Positions 1 to 13,679 of a stretch of 64,000 bases of DNA are shown here, piece by piece. A program made the translations under genes and the position numbers. This stretch comes from Cyclaneusma minus (Eukaryota > Ascomycota > Leotiomycetes > Marthamycetales > Marthamycetaceae). The notes under the pieces are model-generated. The model was not told the origin of the DNA, did not search any database, and saw only the letters and a list, made by a program, of their open reading frames with translations. The DNA lies in NCBI GenBank assembly GCA_037179335.1, contig JAKZHN010000027.1, positions 124,001-188,000 of the forward strand. The letters run 5' to 3'. How positions within the stretch are numbered: position 1 is the first letter of the stretch; the number at the start of each line of letters is the position of its first letter.

Positions 1-3000
1 ATATAATAATTATTCCCCCTTTTATAAGTTTAGGCCCTAAAGCTTTTAAATATACATTCTTGCTTTTTAGCAATTCAATATTTGGATCTTAATTATTAAT
101 TTTGGCTTTTTATTTTGGCCGTATAAATTAGTGGCTTTTATTAATTTGCTATTATTAATAACTATTTTTAAATTTATTATTGCCTAAATTCTATAGCTTT
201 AATTTTAATATATAATTTGCGCTATTTATTATTAGGTTAATTTTAGGCCTTTATTTAATTGTTTTTATTATTTTAAATTTTTATTTTTTTATATTAAAAT
301 TTATTAGGGATTTATTATTTTTATTGGCTTTATATATATTATATTAGCTTTTGCGCGTGCTTTTCCTATAAATGCCAAAAGGTTAATATAGCGGTGGCTT
401 ATTTCGAATAATTGGTTTTAGGGTTTTTTTAATTTTTTGCCTTTTTTTTTATACGCGCATTATGCATTTGCTGCAATAATAATATATTAATTTTTAATTG
501 CATTTTTAATCTCGAATTTTTATGTTTATTTTTTTGGCAAAATTTAAAAAAAAATCCGGTATTCTTTTTTATAGCAATTATATTAAATTTTATCAAAGGC
601 TTTATTTATATAAAGCAGGCTTTCCCGCCTTTATTAGGCTTTTTTTTATTATTGGTTTTATATAGATTTTTTAATATATGCCTTTTTGGTAAAAATTAAG
701 CCTTTTTTTTAAAAAAAAAAGTTTAATATTATAGCCTCTAATAATACTTTTAATTGCAAGCTTTAAAACTTTGCCGGCGGCTTATTTTAGGCTTTATGCA
801 ATAAGGGTTTTATTTATAATTATAATAATGGTGCTAAATTTACGGTTTTGCTGCAACATTTAAATTGCATTTTTATTAAGCCCTTTTTTATATTTTAAAT
901 TTGTATTTATATCCGATATATATAAAGTTTTTTTGCAAACCTTTTTTACAATATTTTTAATATTTATAGCGGGGCTATAAATAATTTTAAATGGAATTAT
1001 TATTATAATAGCTATAAGCCTTTTTATTATATAATAAGTTTATATTTTGCTTTTTTTTAATGTTTTTTATTAATTAATTTATTATTTATAAATTTCGGCT
1101 ATTTAAATTTTCTTATTTAATGCAATTTATAATGCCCTTATATTTTACCGCTATTGATACATTATTATTATTATTATTATTTAAAAAACCAATGCGCCAA
1201 TTATAATTAGGAATTAATCAATTAAAAAATAATATAAAGGCTGCCAAAGCTTTTTTTCGCTTTAAAACTTATTCTTTTTAAAATATAAAATGCACAATAC
1301 TTTTAAGGATATTAAAAATATAATAATAGCTTTAATTAAAATTGTTTTTGTAATTTATATTTGAATGCATATAATAATTAATATTTGGTATTATTTAATA
1401 AATTTATTTCCTATTTATATATATATATATTTAATTAGGATATAAATAAATTAAAATTTTAATTACTTTTTAATGATATATTATTTAATATAAAAAAGGA
1501 AAACCAGGCTTTTAATAATATAATATAAAATATAAATACTATGGATTCAATATATATAAATTAAAATAAATAGCTAGCTTTATCCGGAAATATTAGAAAA
1601 TCTTTGATTTTGCTAATTGGGTTTATTTTTAAATAATATTTATTTTTTGGTTAGGTTATTTAATATACGGAATTTATAAGTTTTATTTATGCATTTTATA
1701 GTTTTTAAATAAATTGAATTTTTTATTCAAGTTTTTAATTTTTTGACTTAATTATTATAAAATATAATTTAACTTAATATAATTTAAATATAAAAAATAA
1801 TTAAATTTATATTTTTATAATTTAAATATTTTTATTTTTATTTTTGCTTACTATTGCGTATAATTAAACGTTTTCTATTTAAATATAAAGCTAAAGCTAG
1901 CTTTTTAATATCTCTTTTAAAGCTTGCGCCTTTTTTATAATTTTATTATTATTATTATAATCCAGCTTTAATATCTTTTTAATAAATTTATTTAAAATTA
2001 CCAAAGCATTTTTAAAAAAGTTTAAATTAATATTTGGTTTTAATTTTGGTTTTAGCCTTTCCAATATATATAAAATATAAGCCTATTTTTTTAGTTTTCT
2101 ATTTTTAATTTTTTTTTAATTTTTTTAATTTATAAAATATAATCTATATATATTATTTTAGGGTGCTTTAGCGAATTTTAAAAGGCTAATATAAAAAATA
2201 TTATATAATTGCTTTAATTAAAATTCAAGCAAAAACTTTAAGCAATAGGCTTAGGTTTTTATTTTTTTAATAATAAAAAAAGGGTTTATATATTTATTAA
2301 TAGCATTTTTCTCATTTATACAACAATATATATTTATTGCATTATAGTTTTATTTTTGCTTTTTTATATTCGAAATCTTAATTTTTATAAATTATATAAA
2401 CAAATTAGTGCTAATTTATAAATAATATTTATATATTATAAAAAAAGGTTTTTTATAGTATTTTTTGCTTTATATTATTATAGGCGAATTTTGCTATAAT
2501 TAATTAAATTGCCTAATTTTTATTATTTTTCTTATAGCAATATTACATATAAGCTTTTAAATTTTGATTTCTTTCTTTCTTTATTTATTTATTTAAAAAT
2601 AAAATATAATATTATATTTGCATATTATATAAAATTTATAATAAAAGGCTTTTTATAATATATTGGTAAATATAAAGCTATAATTAAATATAATAGTTTT
2701 AAGGATTTTTGTAAAATAAATAATTTTATTAAAAAATTGCATATTAATGTTTTTAATTATATATATAAATTATGCAATTTTGGTATAATAATTTATTATT
2801 ATTAAAATAATATTATATATTTTATTTATATATTATAATCTTAATAAGTTTATAATAAAATTTTATAATAAATATATTTATAGCCTATTAATTAAAAGTA
2901 AAAACTATAATTAATTATAAAATATATATTAGCAAATTTTATTTTATTAGCAAATATAGCAATTATATATATAACTTTATATTTTTGCCGTTATATTTAA

Positions 3001-6000
3001 TTGATAATATTTGCAATAAATTAAAATTAATATTTAATTTATTTCAAAATAGCCTATTAAATTATTATTATAATAAATATATAAAAGCTTATTATATAAT
3101 ATACCTATTGCAATTTCTTTTATAAATAATACATTATTTTTAAATTCCTATCATTTATTTTTATGCAATATAAATTAGCTTTATCCTTTTGCTATATATT
3201 TATTATTTTTTTAAATTTTAAAAATAGTTATAAAATTTGCTTTAATTATTCCGGCTTTTAGGCTTTTATAGCTTAAATATAATATAGCTTTTTATTTAGA
3301 AATTTGCATTTATAATGCGCAAATAAAATATGCAATATTAACTTTCTAATTTAATAATTTTAATTAAAATATAATTACCGTATTTATAAAAGCAGCTATA
3401 TTTTTAAAAGACTATATATTTAATATATAATTAAATAAATAGCAAAGCTTTTGCTATAATATTGGTAAAAGTGTTTTTAATATTTTTGCTTAAATATGTT
3501 TTATTGTTTTTTTACAATTTGATTTATAAAATAAAAAATTAGCGGGATTTTTAATTTTTGCAATATATTTAATACTAAAATGATTATAATTTAAAAGCAT
3601 TTAAATTTTATAATATATATTTTTAATATATTGCTTTTAATACTAAAAAGATTTTATAATTATAAGCAATTTAATAATATACGTTTAATATATTAGTTTT
3701 ATATTTATTAGCTTGCGAATTTAAAAAGCTATTAAATACCAATAATATTATATTAAATTATTTCAATTTTTAAATTGTTTTAAAATTTCCAATATTGCAA
3801 ATTTAAAAGTATTATATATAATTTGTAAATGCTTTATAAAATTAAAATATTGCAATATTAATTTGTCTGAAAATTTATTTTTAATATATTAAAAGCCTTT
3901 TTACGCTTTTAAAGGCTATTTAAATAGGCTTTTCTTTGCTATTTATATGATTAATAAATAAATAAATTATAGGCAATATAATTTTACTATATTTTAAAAA
4001 CAATAATAATTTTATATGCATAATTAATATAGGCTATTTTTAAATAGCGCGCATTTGTTTTGATTTTATATATATATTATTGTTTCCTATTATAAAGCCT
4101 AAAAATAAAATCTTATTTATTTTAAATTTATATTTGCTCTTTTTTATAAAAAAAATATTTTTATTATTTTTTAAATACGGCTTTTAGATATTTATTGCAT
4201 TTGCCAAGGGTTTTTAAATAAATTAAAATATTATTAAAATAAATTATTATAATAATATTTAGGAATTTTTTAAATACTATATTTATATAAGTTTAAAATA
4301 TAGCTAATATATTTGCTAATTTAAATAGTATTACCAAATATTTGAAATAGCTATATTTTATATAAAGTGCTATTTTGCATTTTTTTTATATATATAAATT
4401 TTATAATATAAATTTTTAAAATTTAATTAGAAATTTATTAATCAAAAAAAATAGGCAATAATTTTTAATAGTAATATTATTTAATTCCTTATAATTAATA
4501 TATAAATGCAAGCTATTAGTATTTTTAAATATAAATAATATAAAAGCTTTTAGTAGGCTTTTTAATTTATGAATTAAATTTTTTACTAATATATTATTAA
4601 AATATTTTTTAACGTAATTAGCTATTTTGTAAATAATTTATAAATAAATTAATGAAATAAATTTGCCTTGATTTTTATAATATAATTTTAATTAAAATAT
4701 ACGGATAATAAACCAGCTTCTTTTATATTAAAAATATTATTAAAATAGCTTGGTTTTGTTTTGGTTTTTTTATTTTTATTTTTTGCTTTAGCCTTGATTT
4801 TAATTTTGCTATATATTTTTTGCGGGTATTTTTAATATTTAATAATTTATAGCTTTAGAAATATATTAAAATTTTATTTTATTTTGCTAAAATTTTAAGA
4901 TTTTATTTAATATATATATAATAAGGGTTTTATTTAAATTTGTGGTATTTTTTACAAAAATTGGCTTTTTATTTATGTTGCTAAATATTATTTTATATAA
5001 TTTAATATTATATTTTTAGCTTTTATATATAAGGTATTTTATATATAATAATTTCTTATTTACTATATTTAAAATATAAATTATTGCGCCTAGCTTTTTT
5101 AATTTATTTAGTTTACTTTAAGTAATAATTTTATATTTAATTTTATATTTATAAATAAAGATGCTTTTAGCCCAATTATAATATTTATTGCCTATTTATT
5201 TAAATTAAAATATACCTAAAAGCAAATTATATAAATATATAAATATTTTATATACTTTAATATTTTGCTTTTTTATACTATTTTGATTATTAGGTATTTT
5301 AATAAAAAATTTATAGTATTATTTAATTTTTATTTAATTTTTATTAAAACAGCAAATTTATAAATATTATAAATATTTATATATTTATATATTTTATATA
5401 TAAATATTAATAATATAAAATCTGTACTTAATCCATTATTAATAAAAGCAAAAATAAAAATTATGTTTTAAATATTAATTGCAATTAAGCAATTTTTAGC
5501 GTTTTTTTCTAATTATTATATTTATATTTATAATTTATAGAATTAGGGGTTTTATTTATAGTTTTTATAAAGAAATTTTAATTGTATTTATTTTAATTAT
5601 AATTATTATAATTTTAGTTATAATTAAAGCTATTTTCATATATTTTCTTTTCTTTTTTTTACGGCCATTAAAATTATTGCCATTTGGAATATATGCTTTA
5701 TTGCTAAATTATTTATATTTGCGGGCCCTATATTTAGGCTTTTAGCAATTTTAATATATTTTTTCTTTATAAATATAATTAAATGGGCTATAATTATTAG
5801 CATTATAATTAAAATATAAAAAAAGCCAATATTAAATTGCTGTATTATTATTCAAAATATTATACGAATTTTTTAATTTATTATAATTATTATAATAGTT
5901 TTTAAATTATTTGCATTAGATATATTTTTAGCCTTAAATTAAGAATTAAGCTTATTTTTATATTTCATAATTTTAGCTATATAAAATATATATTATATAT

Positions 6001-7253
6001 TAATTTATAATTAATTGTTTTATTAGGAAATAAAATTTTATTTAATATTATTATAAAATTTAAAAATATTTGTTTTATTTCAGAATAGAAGTTTTTATTT
6101 TTTTAATTTTTTTATCAAGCCCTTTTAGAAAATTGGTTTATTGCATGCAATATATATTATTGCTTTGTATTTATTATATTTAATATTAAATTTTTAATTT
6201 TTTTATATAAAATTCTTTTTAATTTATAATTTATTTAATAATATTATAATATAATATATACGCGGCTTTTAAATGCAATTAAAATATAATAAATATAAAT
6301 TATATTTCTTTATTTAAAAAAAGATTAAAATTGTGTATTAAAATAATTTTATAGGCGATTAAATTATTTATAATATTTGCGTATATTGCGTATATAATAT
6401 AGCTTAATATTTGGTATATAGGGATTTTTAAATATATAAAATCTTTTGGTAGCTAATTATTTATTATTGAAATTTAAATTACATAAACTATATTTATAGG
6501 TAAGGATTGCAGTTTTGGCTTGCAATTTCGCAATTCTTTTTTTAATTTTAAGCTTTTAAATAATTTACCAAATAATTACAAAATTATCGAAATTTAAATT
6601 GGCTTAATTGGCTTTGCTTTTACGCGGTATATCCGTATTTTTGGCTGGATTGCCTTGGCTTTTAATTAAATTGCCTTAGTTTTTAGCTAAAGCTTATTTA
6701 AATTGGTTTGTATTAATAAATTAACCATTTAATTAAAAAAAGCTATTGAATAAGTTTTAATTTAAAACAAAAAAATTATTAAGCTATTTTTAATTATTAA
6801 TATTAATAGCGCTTTTATTAATATTATTAATAAATATATTATTGCCTTTATTAAATACAGTTTTTTAATTTAGCGTATAAATTTTATTAATATTATTATT
6901 AATATTAAGCTTTCTTAAAATTAAGCGAAATTGGTTTTCAAGGCTTTTAATAAAACTTTTATAAATAAAATTATTATCAAATTTGCGCCTGATAAATTTA
7001 ATAATTATTATTTTGCTAAATTATTATTTTTTAAAATAATTAATAAACAAATTAATAAATAAAATATATTATATATATATTTTAGCTATAAAAATAATTG
7101 CTGCCTTTTTTAAATAAAAATGGCAATATTTAAATATTATATATTAAAAGCCTTGCTTAGCCTTTTTAATAAGCAACGCTTATTTTTTACGCACCTTTAA
7201 TGCACGTGCTTTATAGGGTGCCCGCAAGGCGCCTCCCTCGGCCCTATATAACA
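1..7253 (-). mobile_element. RIP-degraded Ty3/Gypsy retrotransposon, truncated by window edge
   Basis: The stretch is almost purely A+T, with stops in all frames. Read on the minus strand it starts with an LTR (about 7253 down to 7042) and continues with internal sequence that matches, base for base over long runs, the region just inside the 5' LTR of the second copy at 35,524-36,000. It is therefore another copy of that family in the opposite orientation. The full copy is 8.17 kb, so roughly 0.9 kb including the 3' LTR should lie left of the window. No usable coding capacity remains. The family is assigned to Gypsy from the RT relic in the better copy. Confidence 0.75.
7042..7253 (-). repeat. 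5' LTR of the minus-strand retroelement
   Basis: The minus-strand start TGTTATATAGGGCCGAG keeps G and C that RIP removed in the other copies. It aligns with the LTRs at 35,298-35,523 and 43,239-43,467, including the block reading AAGCAAGGCTTTTAATATAT. The outer edge at 7253 is clear. The inner edge is approximate because about 25 nt present in the other copy are missing here. Confidence 0.7.
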
Positions 7254-8621
7254 GTATTGCATTTATTAATAATATATTAATTTATTTAAATATTTTTAAA
7301 TAATATAAAAAGAATATTAAAAAAGTTTTTATTTATCTAAAAATTGCTGGCCTGCAAATTAATATTAGAAAATACGAATTTTTAATTATAAAAATCAAAT
7401 ATTTAAAATATGTTATTTTTGTAAAAAATATTCGGGTCGATCCTAATAAAATTAAAATTATTTAAAGCTAGAAACGCTTTAAAAAAGGAAAATTTAGGAA
7501 AATTTAAATATTTTTTAATTTTTGCAATTTTTATTAATTTTTTATTAAAAACTATAATTAAACTGCAAAACCCTTAAATCAATTTATTAAAAAAAGCCAT
7601 ATTTAAATTTAATTAGTTTAATATAAACAAGTACTTAAAATATTAAAGGCTGCATTAATATTAGTTTTATTGCTGGGTTAATTTTAATATTAAATATAAA
7701 TTAAAGCTTAAAATAAATGCCTTAAGTAATATATATATATATATTAGCGTATCTTTTTAAAAACATTTAAACGGCCTTTGGTATTCCGTAATTTATTAAG
7801 TTAAAATTATAAATAAATATTGATTAAATTATAGCATTTATAATAAAATATTATTAGCTATAATTTTAGCCTTTATAAATTGGCGTATTTATTTAATTGG
7901 CATAAAATTAAAAATTAAAAAGATTAGCAATTATAAAGTATTAAAATAATTTATAATTGTAAAGGCATTAAATCTTAAACAAGCCAAATAATGAAAAATG
8001 CTTTTAAAATATTATTTTAAAATTAAATATAAGCCAAGCATTATTAATTGCGCAAATTCCCTTATTGGAAAACATTAAAAAATAAAATAAGCAATAGCTT
8101 TTAAAATATCCTATAAAAATTATATTATGCTTTTCTAAAAAATGCTAAGCTTTAAAATTATTTAAATTTTATAGCTAAATATAATTATTTTTTAAGCCCA
8201 ATTAACATAGTTCAAATAAATTTAATTAATAAATTATTTAAAGCCAATGAAAAATTAATAATAAAAAAATTCAAAAATATAGGCAAAAAGGTAATAAAGC
8301 TTTTAAAAAAAAGCTAACTTTGCTAAATATAATATAAAAAACGATTTAATATTTAAAAACGGAAAATTAATTATTCTAATATAAAGGATATTATAAATAA
8401 AATCTATTGCCGAAATTTATAATATAATACAAATTATTTACTTTTTTTTAAAAAAAAGGAAATTATTTAGGAAATATTATTAATGGCCCAATTAATTAAA
8501 AAATTGCAATCGCTATATTAGAAATTGCAAATAATATGCTAAAGTAAAAACTCTATAAAATAAAATTTCTGGATTATTTAATTTCCTTTTAGCGCCAAAT
8601 TAATGATAATAATATATAATA

Positions 8622-8819
8622 ATGGATTTTTATAAAATGCTTAAAAATATAAAAGGCTATAATATAATTATAATTATAAATTATAAATTTAGCAAAAAAG
8701 TTATTTCCGTTTTTTATTATAAAATAATTAATACCAAAAAATTAGCAAAGCTATTTTATTTTATAATATATAAAATTTATAAAGCTTTTAAATTCATTAT
8801 ATTAAATAGGGGGTTTTAA
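8622..8819 (+). pseudogene. Gypsy integrase core relic
   Basis: A 65-codon open stretch reads MDFYKMLKNIKGYN, then NYKFSKKVISVFYYK, then KLAKLFYFIIYKIYKAFKFI and LNRGF. Gypsy integrases have the same order: a catalytic-Asp strand (MDFI/MDFY), DRFSKR.I, then the SDRGPQF motif. The D of DRF is now Y/N and SDRGPQF is reduced to LNRGF, both explained by C-to-T and G-to-A change. Readable homology continues past the stop, with an INGQ remnant of the TDGQTE motif near 8910. Not functional. Confidence 0.7.
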
Positions 8820-10919
8820 GTTTTTTAAATTTATTTTTAATTTTTAAAAAAAGCTTTTATGCATTTTAAAAATTGCAATTCGCTTATTTTTAGATTATAA
8901 TTTATTAATGGATAATTAAATAAAATTTAAAAATATTATTTTTAATATGCAATTTATATTTTTATAATTAATTTTAAAATAATTAGCTATAATAGCTATT
9001 TTTTACCAATATTGCAATTGCGGCATTATTTTGAAAATTAATTAAAATATGCTTTATTAATTCTTTTAACTCAGTTTTTATTATTCGATTTATCCATTTA
9101 GCTAGGATATACGGTTGGTATTTATAATACGTGTGCTTTTTATTATTATAAAATAGAAAATCATTATTTAAATTAAACCTTTTATAAATGCTAGAAAATG
9201 GGGCATTTTAGCTATTCCGGCAAGGGTCCGGCAAAATACAAGGTAAATTTATAGCCAATTTAATAAGCCCAAAAGGGCATTTTATAGGGGTTTTTAATAT
9301 TAAGCCGTATTGGTATTTTTAATTGCTTTGCTATAGCCCAAGGCTGGTAATTATAATTTTATTTTTTATTTTTTATTTCTATATTATGCTTTGCTTTTTT
9401 TTTCCCTTTTAGCTAAAATTAGAGCTTGTTCTTTTAATTTATAATTTAATTTTTTCCGTTATACCCGCGTAAAGCCAAAAGGGCTTTAAAAAGCTTTTGG
9501 CGATTATTAATTAATAATTGGTTTTATATTGCTATTAGCCAAAAAGCCTTGCTAATAATAAAAATAAAAATTATTTTATAAAAATTCTATTTCCAATACG
9601 CTAAAAAAAGCCTTTGGGGCAAGTTTCTACTATTCGGCCTTTTAATAAAATAACGCTTTTTTTTTGCTTTTATAAAAAGCATTATTGCTTATAATAAAAA
9701 TTATTAATTATTAATTAATATAATAATTAATATAATAATTATATAAATTGAAAATATATTATAAAATAGCCAAAAAACCGCCAATATTAAATTAAAAAAC
9801 AAAATGCCCAAATACTTATTTTAAAGCCAAATAAAAGCAATTTATTTATTATATTAGTATATTTAATTAATAAAAATATACGCTTTAAAAATTATATTAT
9901 TATATTTAAATTAATTTATTTATTAAAAACTATTATTCGCTGCTTTTTATTTATTAATTTTGTTTAATTTTTATTTTATAATATTTAATAATGCATGCGG
10001 CTAATACTTTCTATTTGAATTTTTTTTTAAAAATATTAGCTAATAGTAATGGCTAAAAACAATTATTTAAGCACGGCTTTTAAACTAATAAAAGCTAATG
10101 GTATTTCGGCGAATTTTTAATAGCCTTTTAAAAATTTTCCAATATTTTATTTTATATAATAATAATATATTAATATATTGGCTAATATGCAAATTAAAGT
10201 TTTATTATAGAAATTTAAAAATCTAATATAGGGAATCTAATCCTATATTATAGGGAATATAATTTTGAAAATCCAAAAATTTTATGGCTTTAATTTAAAA
10301 GCTTTAAAATTAATTTAATGCATTTTACATTGCTTAATAATTACCCGGAAAATTGCCGGCGAAAATAAAAATCCTAAGGCCTTCTGCAAAAGTCGAATCC
10401 GCAATTTTTGTGTTTTTTATAATTATATAAGATTTGCTAAGCCAGCAATAATAAAAGTTACCATTAAGCCACGAGGGCCTTTATTAAAATTAAAATAAAT
10501 TATGAATCCAAAATAATATTTAATTAGGCAATATTAAAAATAGCAAAATTCCTTTTAAATTTTAAATTAAGCGAATATTATAATTAAATAATATTAAATT
10601 TGGAAAAATCAAAAAATTGCTAAAAACGCTATATAAATAGCTTAGTAATTATAAGCTATTTAAGCCAATAAAAAAAATTGGAAACTATATTGATATAATT
10701 ATAAAAAATTGGGTAATTTTGCATTTAAATAAAAAACTAAGCAATAAAATAACCGGCTTATAACGTATTATTAAAAAAAAGAAAACGCATTTAAATTAAA
10801 TTTATTTTTTAAAATAAATATTTACCCAATTATAAATTTTAATAAATTTTAATTAGCTATAAATAATTTTATGCCAAATTAAATTCCTCAATCAAAATCT
10901 TTAAATAATATTAACGGAA

Positions 10920-11140
10920 AATTAAAATTTAAAGTTTTTAAAAAATTTAATTTAAAATTGCATTATAAAATTTTATATTATAGGATAAATTGGGAATTCC
11001 ATTATAATTCCAAGGCAAAATGGTATTTATATAAAAACTTTAAGCATTATTTTATAAAATTAAAGGACTTTTATATAAAATACCCCGATAAATTTGGTTT
11101 TTTATATAAGCTACCAAAATAAAAAGCTTGGAATAAAATC
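10920..11140 (+). pseudogene. Chromodomain-like C-terminal relic of the Gypsy polyprotein
   Basis: The frame reads KILYYRINWEFHYNSKAKWY, then FKHYFIKLKDFYIKYPDKFG. Chromovirus tails share this pattern (ILDSR...YRVKWEGY...TWYP...NFK....L..FH..YPDKPGPP). It sits where expected, just before the polypurine tract and 3' LTR. The match was judged by eye and the sequence is heavily mutated. Confidence 0.5.
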
Positions 11141-11226
11141 GCAAAAGCAAATAACATTTTTTTTTTTTTTTTTAAAAAAAAAAGAATTGTATAAAAGCTT
11201 AAAAATAAGCTTTTTTATAGGGGGGG

Positions 11227-11359
11227 TATTATAACGGCCCTAGGCCGCAATAGCTATATAATCCCGGCCCGTAACCGGTCCGGTGCAAGCGATTAGCGCT
11301 TTAAAGCTTTTTTTAAAAAGCTTCTCGCCCTGGACCTCTTTTCTCTTTAGTTTAATACA
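11227..11359 (+). repeat. 3' LTR of the chromodomain Gypsy element
   Basis: It follows a G-rich polypurine tract and opens TATTATAACGGCCC (original TGTTAT inferred). A run with AAAGCTTTTTT / AAAAAAGCTT lies inside, and it closes near TTTAATACA. The right end is approximate. Composition changes sharply from AT-rich to normal within it, marking the edge of the AT block. Confidence 0.5.
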
Positions 11360-13679
11360 CAATATTGACCCGTGCCCTGCTGCCTCACGTGACCCTCGGC
11401 CTGCGCCATGACACCGTCTCCGACAGAGTTGGGTGCCAGTGGTCGCCCGCTCCCTATTTTCACAATCCGCTCTGGGATACAGGAGACCTTCTCGTTCACC
11501 TTCCAGATCCTCAGCTCTGAATTCGTTGGCTGTAGCCTATCGGTCACAAACAAAGTGATCCAAACCTACCTGGTACATATGCCTCCTTCCCTTCTGGCTT
11601 CGTCCTCTTTCTACTCCCCACAACTACTCGAACTACCACCAGCTCTTCAGCCCCTTTCGTGTCGTCCCGGTTGACATGCAATGTTGCACGATTGCAGGGC
11701 TAAGCCGGTTTCGACTGAGTTCGGGATGCCGGTAGGCCGTTCCCCGCTTTCACCATTTGGCCTCGGGTACAGATCATCTCCCCGTTTACCTGCCAAGTCT
11801 CAGACACCATACCTAGATCCAACAGCCATGACTCACAACAGGCTATGCTAACCTACGCAAGTATAAATACCCCCTTCCTCCTCCTCTTTTCTCCGACCCA
11901 AACCCAAACCTCTAATACCCCAATTACTACCAGCTCCTTTCATCTCGTCTCGACCGGCGTGCAAACCAAGACGGTCGCCTGTCGTTAACGCTTCCCACAT
12001 CAACCACTGTCACTTTATCACAAAGCAATCTTGTTGCGAAAGGAAGAGCAAAAGAGTCGCACGGAGAAGGTATGACTGCAGCTTGGGCAGATTGGTTTGA
12101 AAGAGGATGGGTGTGAGATAGGACCGGGGAGTATTCAAGCCCTTTTACAAGACGGTATGAAGGCTTGAAGGATCGGTGTTGTCTGAGCTCCATCCTCGCA
12201 GTTATTGGACCTGTGAATACTGGCTTTCCTTCGCTTAATAGAGCCCAGACTATTAGCTGTGAGTCATCCAAAGCATGCTACACTTACCTACAAGCATATA
12301 ATCCTACCTCCACCATTCCTCCTCTTTTTGAAGCAAAGCCACAATGACCTCACTCCTCCACCTACTCTGTGCTTTTGTCTGGTCCCCGGCCACGTACAGA
12401 TTGGAACAATCACAAGACTATATACTATGTTGCCTACAATTATGGCACCGATCAACTGATTATCCACATTAAGTCTGTCGCCCGCAAGTCTATTGTGCAA
12501 AGGGCAAAATATCCGCTCACGAACGGTCCGATCACAAGTCCGAACCTCCCCCCATCCCCTCATTACTCATGTAGATTCTCACTTGTGCCATGAAAACTGT
12601 CTCCGGTGGCGACAGAGGGCACACCAGCAATTAATGCAGCACCGGCTGCAAGAACCCCTTCACCGCCAGGAGGTACCACGAGCCACCAGGTGTACCTTGG
12701 TTCACAACCTTGCCAAGCTTAGCGGAAGAGGATTTTGGTAAGAGAACGAGAGGGCTTTTTTTGCCCTTTTTGCTCAATTGAGCAGAGGCTGGAAAATGTG
12801 GTGCGTGAAAGGATGATGGTGGAGTGTGAAGATGAAGGGGGCTCTATTTTCAACTCGGAGACTTTGTGAAAATCACTTTCTCTCCTTCGTGTACCCAGCT
12901 GGCTGGTGTGAATTGGAGGAAACAATCAATAGCCGATAGCCGTGAACATATTTGTTTGTAGTAACAGCTCTCAGGATCGCCACTATAGATCAGTTGCAAA
13001 ACAATCTCTGGGTACAGATTGTTAGGCTTGCATGCTTCCAAAAATAGCACTTTCACAGCATTCTCACCAGTTGATTGTAGACATTTGTGAGTACCAGTGT
13101 ACAGGTTTGAAACTTATTACTTGCACCTAGGATTGGCAAGACGCTGATGCACCAAAACTCATGAACACCTTGGCACCATCTAAGAAGATCCGGGCATCAT
13201 CGTCATGCATCACAGGTTCCCTATCCCGTTCTCTGCTTTTTAGCCTTTGCTCCTGCTTGCTCTTTGTTCATTTCTGGTTCTGGATATTTTTCGCATCTTT
13301 GTCCTTGTGGAAAGGACCCACGCTCAAAGACGTCGGAACAGTCAAGCTCGGAGATAGCGAGCCGGCGTTGGGCAGGAATATTAGAAGAGCTGGGCTCATT
13401 GAAAGCGCTCAAACATAGATTTTACCACTGAACCCGCCTCTAGACGCATTCCGAAGCTGCACCACGGTTTCGTTAGACATGGTACGGAATCGGGCTTGGG
13501 GCTCGCTTACATACCTCATTAGTAGACCAATACGCATGTCCAAGTCTGGGACTGTTGGACTTGGAGGAAGTTTATGTAGCTCATGGTCGCGGTAACTGAA
13601 AAGCGATAGAGTAACGGCAGGAAGATATATCTTGCCTAAGAGGTCTCGCCCTCCATGTGCCTTCGTCTTCTCTGGATTC
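11360..13679. other. Gene-poor flank with a diverged duplication
   Basis: No convincing gene. About 11,400-11,680 and 11,710-11,965 look like diverged copies of one another: each has a '..GAG TTGGGTGCC / TTCGGGATGCC' start, a '(C/T)TGGGATACAG / TCGGGTACAG' middle and an 'ACTACCAGCTC' end. A 44-codon ATG frame at 12,344 begins with a hydrophobic stretch, but nothing else supports it. Short ORFs on both strands overlap one another and resemble no family. Confidence 0.4.

Larger units (their letters stand above)
7254..11359 (+). mobile_element. RIP-degraded chromodomain Ty3/Gypsy element, 3' part
   Basis: Plus-strand translation across stops gives, in order: the end of the reverse transcriptase just after the YxDD box (about 7270-7600; GLQINIRKYEF, then a match to the FYRRFIKNYSKIAKPL region), an RNase H-like tract, the integrase core (8622 on), a chromodomain-like tail near 10,920-11,130, a polypurine tract at 11,221-11,226 and a 3' LTR. 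It begins abruptly in the RT at the LTR of the minus-strand element, so that element inserted into this one. About 9,070-9,970 does not fit the Gypsy order and may be a further insertion. Nearly all C in CpA context is gone, as expected from RIP. Confidence 0.75.

Noticed and set aside
12344..12478. Small secreted effector of 44 codons
   Set aside because: Only a hydrophobic start supports it; no cysteine pattern, intron or conserved neighbour.
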